DNA of 64,000 nt from Ruminococcus sp. AF41-9 (lineage in GTDB: Bacteria > Bacillota > Clostridia > Lachnospirales > Lachnospiraceae), in the NCBI RefSeq assembly GCF_003477525.1, contig NZ_QUDO01000006.1, positions 62,001 through 126,000 of the forward strand, read 5' to 3'. The notes under the pieces are model-generated. The model saw only the letters and a list, made by a program, of their open reading frames with translations, was not told where the DNA came from and did no database searches. The position numbers and the translations under genes were made by a program. Of the stretch, positions 1 to 8,379 are shown in pieces (position 1 is the stretch's first letter; each line of letters opens with the position of its first letter).

Positions 1-3
1 CAT
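1..3 (-). CDS. start codon of a gene running off the left edge
   Basis: The first three bases are a minus-strand ATG. A strong ribosome binding site (AAGGAGG) lies about seven bases upstream of it, around positions 10-16. Only the start codon is inside the window, so the product cannot be named. Its position after coaBC on the same strand suggests they may be co-transcribed. Confidence 0.6.
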
Positions 4-252
4 TTTTTTCCTCCTTGTTACCGTTCCGTTGTGAGATCCTGTACAGTTTTATTTTCATATCATTTTGTGGATTTTTCTGTATCTGTGGTTCTCTTTCGGA
101 TACAATACGGTGATGGAAAGCAGATTGGAATTTTCCTTTTCAGGATTTCTGCTTTTCTGATATAAAGTTGCTTTTGCGGTCTGATATCGGTTTTTCCGCT
201 GTTTACTCCCACGAATGAGCAGAGCTGTTTTCCCAATTATCAGCCACCTCTC

Positions 253-1461
253 TTACTGTTCTTTCTCTGAAATCAGTAAAAGAATTTTATCCAGGATTTT
301 AAGAGCTGCATCCTCCTTGCTCATAAGCGGGAGTGATACTTCTTCCTCCTGTGTAATCAGAGTCAGCACATTGGTATCTCCCTGGAATCCGGCGCCTTCT
401 ACTTTTACGTTGTTGGCAGCTACCATATCCAGGTTTTTCTTTGTGAGTTTGGCTCTGGAATTACCGATCACATTCTGAGTTTCCATGGAAAATCCGCAGA
501 GGAACTGGTTCTCTTTTTTGTGTTCTCCAAGGTATTTCAGGATATCGTCTGTTCTCTCTAATTCTATGGACATCTGTCCGTCACTCTTCTTGACTTTTTC
601 ATCACTGACTCTGGCAGGACGATAGTCTGCAACTGCTGCTGCCTTGATGATAATATCCTGCTCATCGCTGACAGAAGTCACCGCTTCATACATATCCTTC
701 GCAGTCACGACAGGCATCAGCTTTACAAACATCGGCGGCTCAATGGCAGTACGTCCGCTTACCAGCGTGACATCTGCACCTCGAAGCATCGCAGCTTTTG
801 CAATGGCATAACCCATTTTTCCGGAAGAGTGGTTGGTGATATATCTTACAGGATCGATTGCTTCCTGTGTAGGTCCCGCAGTTACCAGGATTTTCTTTCC
901 TTTCAGATCTTTTTCGCAGGCGGTTTCTCTTTCAATGTAGGCAAGCAGTGTCTCAGGTTCCGGCATTTTGCCCGCACCTGTATCTCCACATGCCAGATAG
1001 CCGCTGGCAGGAGCAATCACTTCATATCCGTAATGCTCCAGAATCTTAAGGTTATCCTGTACTACAGGATTTTCAAACATATTTGTGTTCATGGCCGGTG
1101 AAATGAATTTCTTACATTTACATGCCATAATTGTGGTTGTGAGCATATCATCTGCAATTCCGTGAGCCAGCTTGCCGATCACATTGGCAGTTGCCGGTGC
1201 GATCATGACCACATCTGCTTTCTTTGCAATGGAAACATGCTCTACCTGGAACTGAAAATTCCGGTCAAAAGTATCTACCAGACATTTATTGCCTGTCAGA
1301 GTTTCAAAGGTAATCGGATTGATAAAGTTTGTGGCATTCTGTGTCATCAGCACATGAACATCTGCATGACGTTTCTTCAGTGCACTTGCAAGATATGCGA
1401 TCTTATATGCGGCAATGCTGCCTGTCACTCCTAATAATACTGTTTTTCCTTCCAGTGTCAT
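253..1461 (-). CDS. coaBC: bifunctional phosphopantothenoylcysteine decarboxylase / phosphopantothenate-cysteine ligase
   Basis: This enzyme makes 4'-phosphopantetheine for coenzyme A from phosphopantothenate and cysteine. The N-terminal half is the FMN-dependent CoaC decarboxylase: it opens with the flavoprotein motif GVTGSIAAYK and carries the PAMNTNM segment of the active-site loop. The C-terminal half is the CoaB ligase, beginning at KKILVTAGPTQEAIDPVRYI and containing the NHSSGKMG nucleotide-binding loop. I chose the internal ATG at 1461 because AGAGGT lies just upstream and the flavoprotein domain starts there; the open frame extends 38 codons further with no family similarity. The resulting 402 residues match the family. 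It is a complete housekeeping gene with no sign of damage. Confidence 0.95.
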   Translation of the reverse strand: MTLEGKTVLLGVTGSIAAYKIAYLASALKKRHADVHVLMTQNATNFINPITFETLTGNKCLVDTFDRNFQFQVEHVSIAKKADVVMIAPATANVIGKLAHGIADDMLTTTIMACKCKKFISPAMNTNMFENPVVQDNLKILEHYGYEVIAPASGYLACGDTGAGKMPEPETLLAYIERETACEKDLKGKKILVTAGPTQEAIDPVRYITNHSSGKMGYAIAKAAMLRGADVTLVSGRTAIEPPMFVKLMPVVTAKDMYEAVTSVSDEQDIIIKAAAVADYRPARVSDEKVKKSDGQMSIELERTDDILKYLGEHKKENQFLCGFSMETQNVIGNSRAKLTKKNLDMVAANNVKVEGAGFQGDTNVLTLITQEEEVSLPLMSKEDAALKILDKILLLISEKEQ

Positions 1462-1687
1462 TTTCTCTACCTCTTTTTCCCGAATCGTTATTGTTTCCTC
1501 TGCTCCCTGCATCTGAAACAGAAAGCTCTGTAATGCCTCAGGGAAACAATAACTCCAAATCTTTCCATAGCACAATTCTCTTTATTATAGACTAATTATT
1601 ATCAGAAATGCAAGACAGGATTTGTTTTCTTTGCAAAACAATCAAAAAAATTTATTGTTGTTTCTCCTCTGCACATGTTCCTATTAT

Positions 1688-1713
1688 GTTACTGGACACA
1701 GAGTAACAGTAAC
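1688..1713. repeat. short GTTAC/GTAAC inverted repeat (family 1)
   Basis: GTTACT and AGTAAC face each other across a short spacer in the coaBC-methyltransferase gap. It resembles the GTTACTGTTCAC palindromes found between many core genes in this window, but one arm is diverged. Confidence 0.4.
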
Positions 1714-1861
1714 CACATTATTTTATGGAATCACTATCGGATCACCAATACTTGACATTATCGGCAATCCTGTGCATGATAAATAACAGAATTATAAAAT
1801 AATCATCGGATCATGCAGAAATTGTATTCTCCTGTATGTTTCCGGATTCATGGAGGAAGAA

Positions 1862-2425
1862 ATGAAAAACTATCAGATCACGCAATGGTGTGCCAATTTT
1901 ATCAGACAGCAGGTACAGGAGGGCGATCTCTGTATCGATGCTACCATGGGAAACGGAAATGACACGCTTCTGCTTTCACAGTTGTGCGGAACATCCGGAA
2001 AAGTGTATGCTTTTGATATCCAGAAGCAGGCTCTTGAAGCAACGCAGGCAAAACTTACTGCTGAAAATGCCCCGGAAAATTATACGCTGCTTCTGGAGTC
2101 TCATACGAATATGGATAAATATGTCGGTTCCGGCAGTGTCAGTTGTATTGTCTTTAATTTTGGTTATCTTCCGGGCGGTGACCACACCCTTGCAACAAAA
2201 GCAGAAACCAGTATTCAGGCTTTAACCACTGCTTTATCGCTTCTGAAAAAAGGCGGTATGATTTCCCTCTGCATTTACAGTGGCGGTGATTCCGGGTTTG
2301 AGGAGCGTGAACAGATTCTTATATGGCTGAAAGAACTGGACCCACACAGATATCTGGTGATCAAAAGTGATTACTATAACCGTCCAAACAATCCTCCGAT
2401 CCCGGTTCTCGTGATTAAAAATTAA
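1862..2425 (+). CDS. class I SAM-dependent methyltransferase (YtqB-type rRNA methylase family)
   Basis: The protein has a Rossmann-type SAM-binding domain. The motif I region is DATMGNGNDTLLLSQLCG, followed by VYAFDIQKQAL (acidic residue that contacts the ribose) and the FNFGYLPGGD segment typical of the YtqB/'putative rRNA methylase' family. The substrate is not known from sequence. The first in-frame ATG at 1850 has no ribosome binding site of its own, whereas GGAGGAAGAA sits immediately before the ATG at 1862, so I start there. It is a single-gene unit followed by a hairpin terminator. The family name is secure; the substrate is not. Confidence 0.85.
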   Translation: MKNYQITQWCANFIRQQVQEGDLCIDATMGNGNDTLLLSQLCGTSGKVYAFDIQKQALEATQAKLTAENAPENYTLLLESHTNMDKYVGSGSVSCIVFNFGYLPGGDHTLATKAETSIQALTTALSLLKKGGMISLCIYSGGDSGFEEREQILIWLKELDPHRYLVIKSDYYNRPNNPPIPVLVIKN

Positions 2426-2469
2426 ATTTTCATGAAATCCCCGTTTTTCCTGGTGTTAAAAGAAAAAAT

Positions 2470-2517
2470 CCATTACAGAATAAATCCATCTGATCTATAC
2501 TGTAATGGCTTTCTTTT
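2470..2517 (+). terminator. rho-independent terminator of the methyltransferase gene
   Basis: CCATTACAG and CTGTAATGG form a nine-base stem followed by a T-rich run (CTTTCTTTT). Confidence 0.7.
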
Positions 2518-2626
2518 ACTTTGTGACGTTTTGCTTTATAGTTTTTTCTATATTTCCCTTATTTTTTTACGTTTTCCCGATATTACAGCAATTTCATAAA
2601 CTACTGCTGTCAGTCTGTAATCTGTA

Positions 2627-3412
2627 TCAGTCTGTGATCTTGACGGTTTCAATCACTGGCTGTTCATCTGCCGGAATGGTTCCGTTATTGTCAGTCGGTT
2701 TGGAATCCTTGCAGATCTGATCTACGATATCCATACCGCTTGTCACATGACCGAATCCAGCGTAATCACCATCCAGGAATGTGCTGTCGCTCTGTACGAT
2801 AAAGAACTGAGAGCTTCCGCTGTCCGGATCATTGGCTCTCGCCATGGAAATGGTTCCTCTTGTGTGGGAAATATTGTTCTCCACTCCATTACTGCTGAAT
2901 TCTCCTTTGATGTTCTCATCAGAACCACCGGTTCCATTTCCGTTCGGATCACCACCCTGGATCATAAATCCATCCATGATACGATGGAAAGTCAGTCCAT
3001 CATAGAAGCCTTCCTGTGCCAGTTTCACGAAGTTGGTTACTGTGATCGGTGCTGTGTCTGCATCCAGTTCCACTTCAATAGTACCATAATCTTTTACTTC
3101 GATTTCTGCATGATGAGTACCTGTCAGTTCCTCAGAAGTGTCCAGAAGCACACCTGTGCTCTCATTCTCAGAGTCACTGTCTTCTGTCTCCGAACCATCA
3201 GAGAATCCGGCTTCTTTACCTTCTTCTTCGCTTGCTACTTCACTGCTGTCTGAAGAAGAATCTGTGGCTGTCTTTTCCTGATCAGAAGTTTCCTCTGTTT
3301 TTGTCTCTTCTGTCTTTGTTGTGTCTTCTGTTTTATCACTGCTGCCGCAGCCTGCCAGTAAACTTGCAGACATAGCTGTAACACAAAGTGCTGCCAGTAA
3401 TTTTCTTTTCAT
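2627..3412 (-). CDS. peptidyl-prolyl cis-trans isomerase lipoprotein, cyclophilin type
   Basis: This is a surface-anchored foldase. Residues 1-22 form a lipoprotein signal (lipobox LLAGC, lipidated Cys at 22). A low-complexity acidic Ser/Thr/Glu linker follows to about residue 95. The rest is a cyclophilin domain with the signatures TFHRIMDGFMIQGGD, SMARANDPDSGSSQFFI and GFGHVTSGMDIVD, including the catalytic Arg and the QFFI strand. The acidic linker probably spans the cell wall. The 261-residue length fits exported Firmicutes cyclophilins. The gene stands alone, facing away from luxS. Confidence 0.93.
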   Translation of the reverse strand: MKRKLLAALCVTAMSASLLAGCGSSDKTEDTTKTEETKTEETSDQEKTATDSSSDSSEVASEEEGKEAGFSDGSETEDSDSENESTGVLLDTSEELTGTHHAEIEVKDYGTIEVELDADTAPITVTNFVKLAQEGFYDGLTFHRIMDGFMIQGGDPNGNGTGGSDENIKGEFSSNGVENNISHTRGTISMARANDPDSGSSQFFIVQSDSTFLDGDYAGFGHVTSGMDIVDQICKDSKPTDNNGTIPADEQPVIETVKITD

Positions 3413-3680
3413 TTCTTCTCTACCTCCGAAATTTTTTCGTATCCAGATTATTCTTACTCATTATTCCTGCTCCCGATGGTATTTTCTGAATACAATCTTA
3501 TCTGATTATACCCTATCCAGTAAAAAAAACAACTCTTTTCACAAAATATTCAGACTTACCTCCGTTACTGTTCACCGGAAATATTCCGCGAGGTATTTTT
3601 CGTGAGTAAAAGTCGCCTACAGGACCTGCCACTGGCAGCTCCTTACGGATGTATGCAAAAAGCCTAAAACATACATCCGC

Positions 3681-3709
3681 TTTACTTTCCGTCCATTGCC
3701 TGCTAAAAT
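3681..3709 (+). promoter_or_regulatory. putative sigma-A promoter of luxS
   Basis: TTTACT and TAAAAT are separated by 17 bases, about 40 bases before the luxS start. The remainder of the 338-base gap upstream (3413-3750) holds one half of a family 1 repeat at 3564-3575 and nothing else I recognise. Confidence 0.5.
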
Positions 3710-3750
3710 AATACCGTTGACAATTATTTTTATGAAAGTGAGGAATTACC

Positions 3751-4230
3751 ATGGAAAAGATAACAAGTTTTACCATAGACCACATCAAATTACAGCCAGG
3801 CGTTTATGTTTCCCGTAAAGACCCGGTAGGAAACACAGTAGTGACAACTTTTGATATCCGTATGACTTCTCCAAATGAGGAACCTGTTATGAACACGGCA
3901 GAGCTTCATACCATTGAACATCTGGCAGCTACTTTTCTGAGAAATCATAAAGAATTCGGACCTAAAATGATCTACTGGGGACCGATGGGATGCCGTACCG
4001 GTAATTATCTTCTCTTAAATGGAGATTATGAATCCAAAGATATCGTTCCACTGATGATCGAAACTTTTGAATTTATCCGTGACTTCGAAGGCGAAGTTCC
4101 TGGTGCCTCTGCGAAAGACTGCGGAAATTATCTGGACATGAATCTTCCAATGGCTAAATATCTGGCCGGAAAATTTCTTGACGAAGTCCTTTATGATATC
4201 AAACCGGAAAGACTGGTCTATCCTAAATAA
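3751..4230 (+). CDS. luxS: S-ribosylhomocysteine lyase
   Basis: LuxS cleaves S-ribosylhomocysteine to homocysteine and DPD, the precursor of autoinducer-2, in the activated methyl cycle. The metal-binding HTIEH motif is at residues 53-57, the third ligand Cys is at about 124 in KDCGNY, and the catalytic Cys is at 81 in the GCRTGNY segment. The full length of 159 residues matches the family. A GAGG ribosome binding site precedes the ATG. The gene is monocistronic with its own promoter and terminator. The cyclophilin gene runs divergently on one side and the SH3 lipoprotein converges on the other. Confidence 0.97.
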   Translation: MEKITSFTIDHIKLQPGVYVSRKDPVGNTVVTTFDIRMTSPNEEPVMNTAELHTIEHLAATFLRNHKEFGPKMIYWGPMGCRTGNYLLLNGDYESKDIVPLMIETFEFIRDFEGEVPGASAKDCGNYLDMNLPMAKYLAGKFLDEVLYDIKPERLVYPK

Positions 4231-4283
4231 CCAATAAGACTGCTCTTAAAAACTTTACTTACAGAATTTCTCTGTATGAGCAG

Positions 4284-4327
4284 AAACGGGAATCGCATGA
4301 TAGAAAATGCGATTCCCGTTTTTCTTT
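4284..4327 (+). terminator. luxS rho-independent terminator
   Basis: The arms AACGGGAATCGCAT and ATGCGATTCCCGTT form a perfect 14-bp stem with a short loop, followed by TTTCTTTTT. Confidence 0.9.
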
Positions 4328-4352
4328 TTATTATTTTATTTTCTGCGCAGGA

Positions 4353-4844
4353 TTACTCTGCGCTCTCATCATAAGAGCCATCTTCCTCAGATGTATCTGA
4401 AGATTCTGAAGTATCTGCGGCATCTGCTGCCGGGGCAGTTGTGGATACATAATCTCCGCTTGCATAACAGGTCTGTCCGTTATAATCCACGCGGATCCAG
4501 CCGTTCTGGCATACACCTGTACTGTTTAACTGTGTTCCTGCTGCTACGCTTGCGATCAGGTCAGCATCTGCGCTTGCATCGGAACGAAGGTTCAGTTCTG
4601 ATGACGCATAATAGGTTCCCTGTTTCACTTCTACAGTAATTCCGCTGGCCGTCTGTTCTGCTGCTACAGTAGGCGTTGCCTCCGGTGTCGGAGTTTCCTC
4701 TGCTGCTTCCGGCGTTGGAGTTACTTCCGGTGTCGGGGTAACTTTTACGATCATAACGCTGGAATCAATCGTTGGGTCAAATCCACATCCCTGAACGGCA
4801 AATGCAAGCCCCAGCAAAAGGACCAGCCAAAGTGATTTCTTCAT
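4353..4844 (-). CDS. SH3-domain lipoprotein
   Basis: Residues 1-20 are a lipoprotein signal with lipobox VQGC. Residues about 35-65 are a Thr/Pro/Glu linker made of TPE-type repeats, a typical wall-spanning spacer. Residues about 80-140 form a bacterial SH3 domain (YYASSELNLRSDASADADLI, then GWIRVDYNGQTCYASGDYV). The tail is acidic and Ser-rich. Such proteins usually bind peptidoglycan; no enzyme domain is visible, so the role is probably cell-wall binding or scaffolding. The gene converges on luxS and stands alone. Confidence 0.85.
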   Translation of the reverse strand: MKKSLWLVLLLGLAFAVQGCGFDPTIDSSVMIVKVTPTPEVTPTPEAAEETPTPEATPTVAAEQTASGITVEVKQGTYYASSELNLRSDASADADLIASVAAGTQLNSTGVCQNGWIRVDYNGQTCYASGDYVSTTAPAADAADTSESSDTSEEDGSYDESAE

Positions 4845-5003
4845 AAGTAAAATCCTGCTACTAAATAGCTTTTCCTTTCTCTAAAATTATAAATTTCACC
4901 ACTTGATTTTCGTGGTCTTACGCCCTTATCCATTAATATACACGATTTTTCCATAATATGCAAGTTGTATGTCCGAAATTATTGCAAATTTGTTACATAA
5001 TCA

Positions 5004-5126
5004 GTTACTGTTCACTTCGTTCTCAGTAATACTCTTTGCGATACACGAAAGATGAACCTCCTTGTGCAAAGCCCAAGGAGTATCGTTTGCTCCGCAAACT
5101 CTGACCGGTTACTTTTCACATGTTAC
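5004..5126. repeat. family 1 repeat copy (GTTACTGTTCAC type)
   Basis: GTTACTGTTCAC at 5004-5015 is followed about 100 bases later by GGTTACTTTTCACATGTTACTG, interrupted here only for length. Between them CTTTGCG and GCAAAG, and CCTTG and CAAGG, can pair. The unit fills the gap between the SH3 lipoprotein and xdhC. Confidence 0.45.
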
Positions 5127-5130
5127 TGTC

Positions 5131-6141
5131 CTATGAGAGTTCTTTCATAACTTCAAACAGAACTTCTACCTGACCTCCGCAGATCATTCCCAGGTTTGCG
5201 CCTCCCGCATTGGAAAGATTATATTTCACAATCTCCGTATCTGTTGCCTCAGGTGCATGTTTCATTGCCTGAAATTCTACATTTCCTCCTCCGATGCTTC
5301 CATATAATTTTCCTTTTTTATCCAGGAACATCTTACTTCCTGTTCCTCTCGGTGAAGAACCGCTCTTGGAAATGATTGTCATCATAACGCCTTCTTTTTT
5401 CTCCCTAACAGCTCTTTCTACTGCCTCATCAATGTAAGAAACACTGTATCGGTTCTTTTCCTGCACGATTTCTGCTGTGATACTTACAGCAATCTCTGCC
5501 GGCATATTTCCACCAATCGGAAGACCAATCGGTGCATGGATGGTATTTAACTGTTCTTCGGTAAATCCTTCTCCCAGCAGTTTCTCTCTGGTCAGTTTTA
5601 CTTTGTTTCTGCTGCCGATCATTCCCAGATAAGTATACGGACGTCTCATAATCTGTCTTGCACAGGCACTGTCTCCAAGATGTCCTCTGGTTACAATAAC
5701 GTAATAAGCATTTTCATAGGCAGGAATCTTTTCCGAAATTTCATCATAGCTTCCGGGAATCAGCCTGTCTGCATCCGGGAATCTCTCCGCTGTCACAAAG
5801 TCTTCTCTGTCATCCATGACTGTCACATGAAATCCCAACATTTTTCCGATTTTGGCTACAGGCTGAGAGACATGACCGCCGCCCAGAATAATAAGCTGAG
5901 GATTTTTTACATAAATCTCCACAAAAAATTCTGTTTCTCCAATCCAGAGAAGTTTCGTATCCTGACAGGCTGCCAGTTCTTTCTCATAATCTTTCCAGAA
6001 CTCCTGTACCTCACTGTCATTCAGAGAAATACACTGATTTTCTCTTATCATACATTTCGCACCTTTATGAATTCCGTTCAGGATCATTGCTGTTTTTACT
6101 TTTCCGGTTTCTTCCAGTATCTGATAAATTTTTCTGTACAT
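5131..6141 (-). CDS. XdhC/CoxI family molybdenum hydroxylase maturation protein, rearranged domain order
   Basis: XdhC-type proteins bind molybdenum cofactor, help sulfurate it and insert it into xanthine dehydrogenase-like enzymes. The Rossmann-like XdhC_C domain begins near residue 83 with ILGGGHVSQPVAKIGKMLGF and includes the GMIGSRNK segment. The CoxI signature SKSGSSPRGTGSKMF and the GSIGGGNVEFQA segment come after it, near residues 255-290, ending with MICGGQVEVLFE. In canonical XdhC the CoxI part comes first. Here residues 1-80 look like the tail of a CoxI unit (GETEFFVEIYVKNPQLII), so the protein may be CoxI-tail, XdhC_C, CoxI. The neighbouring yedF and hydantoinase genes support a molybdenum hydroxylase context, but no hydroxylase gene is in the window. 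Confidence 0.85.
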   Translation of the reverse strand: MYRKIYQILEETGKVKTAMILNGIHKGAKCMIRENQCISLNDSEVQEFWKDYEKELAACQDTKLLWIGETEFFVEIYVKNPQLIILGGGHVSQPVAKIGKMLGFHVTVMDDREDFVTAERFPDADRLIPGSYDEISEKIPAYENAYYVIVTRGHLGDSACARQIMRRPYTYLGMIGSRNKVKLTREKLLGEGFTEEQLNTIHAPIGLPIGGNMPAEIAVSITAEIVQEKNRYSVSYIDEAVERAVREKKEGVMMTIISKSGSSPRGTGSKMFLDKKGKLYGSIGGGNVEFQAMKHAPEATDTEIVKYNLSNAGGANLGMICGGQVEVLFEVMKELS

Positions 6142-6175
6142 ATTTTCTCCTGTCTCAATTAAGAAGTATTGTCAG

Positions 6176-6251
6176 GCTACTGTTCACGTTCAGATAATAT
6201 CCTGCAAAGCGTACTGCCAGGTGCAAAGTGAACAGTAACGTGAACAGTAAC
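6176..6251. repeat. family 1 inverted repeat, best copy
   Basis: CTACTGTTCACGTTC is followed by two tandem copies of GTGAACAGTAAC, so the ends can form a long stem. It lies between the xdhC start and the symporter start. Confidence 0.65.
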
Positions 6252-6329
6252 ATTGTTGGTATGCTGGTTTCACAGGGCTTGCCTGATCCGGCTAAAATAT
6301 ATTATAATTGACGAAAGGGAGGAATTATT

Positions 6330-7550
6330 ATGAAAAAACATAAATTTTTCTACAGTCTGCCATTTAAACTCCTTCTCGGAGTGGCAATCGGCATCTGTAG
6401 CGGGCTCTTTCTCAATTTTATAGATGAATCAGCCATTACCACTGCGGTTTTAAATGTTGTGGTAACACTGAAATATGTTCTTGGACAGCTTATCAATTTC
6501 TGTGTTCCACTGATCATTATCGGTTTTATCGCTCCATCCATCACCAAGCTGGGCAGTCATGCCTCAAGAATGTTGGGAGTTGCTGTCGGCATTGCCTATG
6601 CTTCCTCTCTGGGAGCAGCTTTATTCTCTGCATTTTCAGGATACATCCTGATCCCGCATTTGTCCATCAGTTCTTCTGCTGACCATCTGAAAACTCTGCC
6701 GGATGTGATCTTTGAGCTCTCCATCCCACAGATCATGCCCGTGATGAGTGCCCTTGCACTTTCTATCATGCTCGGTCTTGCAGCAGCTTGGACAAAAGCC
6801 AGCCTGATTTCATCCCTGCTGGATGAATTTCAGAAAATTGTTCTGGCAATTGTTTCCAGGATCATCATCCCGGTTCTGCCGCTTTTTATCGGACTGACCT
6901 TCTGCTCTTTGGCTTATGAGGGAACGATCACCAGGCAGCTTCCTGTTTTCCTCAAGGTGATCGCCATTGTCCTGATCGGCCATTTTATCTGGATGACACT
7001 TCTTTACCTGATCGCCGGAGCCTATTCCGGAGAAAATCCTCTGGAAGTAGTCAGGCATTACGGGCCGGCCTATCTGACAGCGATCGGAACCATGTCGTCT
7101 GCCGCCACACTCGCAGTAGCTCTCCAGTGTGCCGGAAAGGCAAAGCCGCTGCGCAAAGATATGGTACAGTTTGGAATTCCTCTGTTTTCCAACATCCATC
7201 TGTGTGGTTCTGTTCTCACAGAAGTCTTCTTCTGCATGACGGTCTCCAAGATTCTTTACGGTGCAGTACCTGCACCCGGAAACATGGTGTTGTTCTGTAT
7301 TCTCCTTGGCATCTTTGCCATCGGAGCTCCGGGCGTACCCGGAGGAACTGTCATGGCTTCTCTGGGGCTGATCACAGGGATTCTGAAATTCGGTGATTCT
7401 GGCACTGCCCTGATGCTTACTATCTTTGCGCTTCAGGACAGCTTCGGAACTGCCTGCAACGTGACCGGGGACGGTGCCCTGACTCTTTTCCTTACTGGCT
7501 ATGCCAGACAGCATAACATCGAAGAACAGCATATCCATGTTGATCTGTAA
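6330..7550 (+). CDS. cation:dicarboxylate (DAACS/GltP-type) symporter
   Basis: The product is a 406-residue integral membrane protein with eight or more hydrophobic segments and family hallmarks: a first helix at FKLLLGVAIGICSGLFL, a helical hairpin containing GTMSSAATLAVAL in place of the usual serine-rich loop, and a late GAPGVPGGTVMASLG segment followed by DSFGTACNVTGDGALTL. Family members import dicarboxylates or amino acids with sodium or protons. The substrate here is unknown; placement between xdhC and yedF makes a purine or pyrimidine breakdown product or acidic amino acid possible. A GGGAGG ribosome binding site lies before the ATG. A strong terminator follows. Confidence 0.9.
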   Translation: MKKHKFFYSLPFKLLLGVAIGICSGLFLNFIDESAITTAVLNVVVTLKYVLGQLINFCVPLIIIGFIAPSITKLGSHASRMLGVAVGIAYASSLGAALFSAFSGYILIPHLSISSSADHLKTLPDVIFELSIPQIMPVMSALALSIMLGLAAAWTKASLISSLLDEFQKIVLAIVSRIIIPVLPLFIGLTFCSLAYEGTITRQLPVFLKVIAIVLIGHFIWMTLLYLIAGAYSGENPLEVVRHYGPAYLTAIGTMSSAATLAVALQCAGKAKPLRKDMVQFGIPLFSNIHLCGSVLTEVFFCMTVSKILYGAVPAPGNMVLFCILLGIFAIGAPGVPGGTVMASLGLITGILKFGDSGTALMLTIFALQDSFGTACNVTGDGALTLFLTGYARQHNIEEQHIHVDL

Positions 7551-7612
7551 TTGATATTTTAACCGAATCAGGCGGCGAAGCGGATGCTTTTATCCGCTCG
7601 ACTCTGATTTTG

Positions 7613-7650
7613 CAAAAAAGGGGGACCCTTATCAGGTCCCCCTTTTTGTC
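7613..7650. terminator. bidirectional terminator between symporter and yedF
   Basis: AAAAAGGGGGACC and GGTCCCCCTTTTT form a perfect stem with a seven-base loop. A-run and T-run on the two sides let it serve both converging genes. Confidence 0.9.
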
Positions 7651-7661
7651 TCCTTTGACAT

Positions 7662-8282
7662 TTACGGGCGAATTACTTTATCTGCTCCTGTCATACGTTC
7701 TGCAATTGTATACATATCTGTTACTTTTCCAACCATCAGCTTGTCCATCAATCCATAATGTTTCAGGCAGGTACCACAGGTAAGGATTTCCACACCGTCT
7801 GCTTCCATCTGTTTCAGATCTTCCAGACTCTCGGAACCTTCCGTAGTCAGCTTTGCACCTCCATTGTAAAAGAGGATCGTGTCAGGCTGAGTCTCTAACT
7901 GGGACAGTGCATAGATAAATCCTTTGATCAGAATCTTACCCAGATCATCGTCTCCATTTCCCATCACATTAGAAGAAATCACTGCTACTGTCACTTTTTT
8001 ATGAGGTATTTCACAGACAAATTCCTCTTCGGAAACAGGCTCACCGCTCTGTTCTGTCTGTACAGTCATCTTCACCTGGTACTTCTTTTCTTTCAGTTTC
8101 TCTGATATAAAAGTACATCCGGTCTTATTTGCCAGTCTGCTCAGATTATTCACTGCTGTCTCATTGTCCACCAGAATCTCTATCTCATCGCCAACTGTCG
8201 CTCTGTCAATCACTTTCTTTGTCATGACAACCGGGATCGGACACTGTTTTCCCATTGCATCCACTTCGTGTTTCATCTTCAT
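7662..8282 (-). CDS. yedF: YedF-like sulfurtransferase-related selenium metabolism protein
   Basis: Residues 1-75 are a TusA/SirA-like domain with the diagnostic CPIP motif (VDAMGKQCPIPVVMTKKVI). Residues about 95-206 are a DsrE-like domain (VTVAVISSNVMGNGDDDLG, then ILTCGTCLKHYGL with a Cys pair). This two-domain layout defines the YedF family found with selenium-dependent molybdenum hydroxylase systems. The exact reaction is not established; handling of reduced sulfur or selenium is the family inference. It lies downstream of the hydantoinase gene on the same strand, about 100 bases away, and may share its transcript. Confidence 0.88.
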   Translation of the reverse strand: MKMKHEVDAMGKQCPIPVVMTKKVIDRATVGDEIEILVDNETAVNNLSRLANKTGCTFISEKLKEKKYQVKMTVQTEQSGEPVSEEEFVCEIPHKKVTVAVISSNVMGNGDDDLGKILIKGFIYALSQLETQPDTILFYNGGAKLTTEGSESLEDLKQMEADGVEILTCGTCLKHYGLMDKLMVGKVTDMYTIAERMTGADKVIRP

Positions 8283-8379
8283 TCACCTCGTAAATAAAAT
8301 TTATTTTATATTTTTGTTTTTCTCTGCCGTTTATCAAGCTGCCGAGCCGCCAGAATAACAGATTTCTTTATATCACTGA

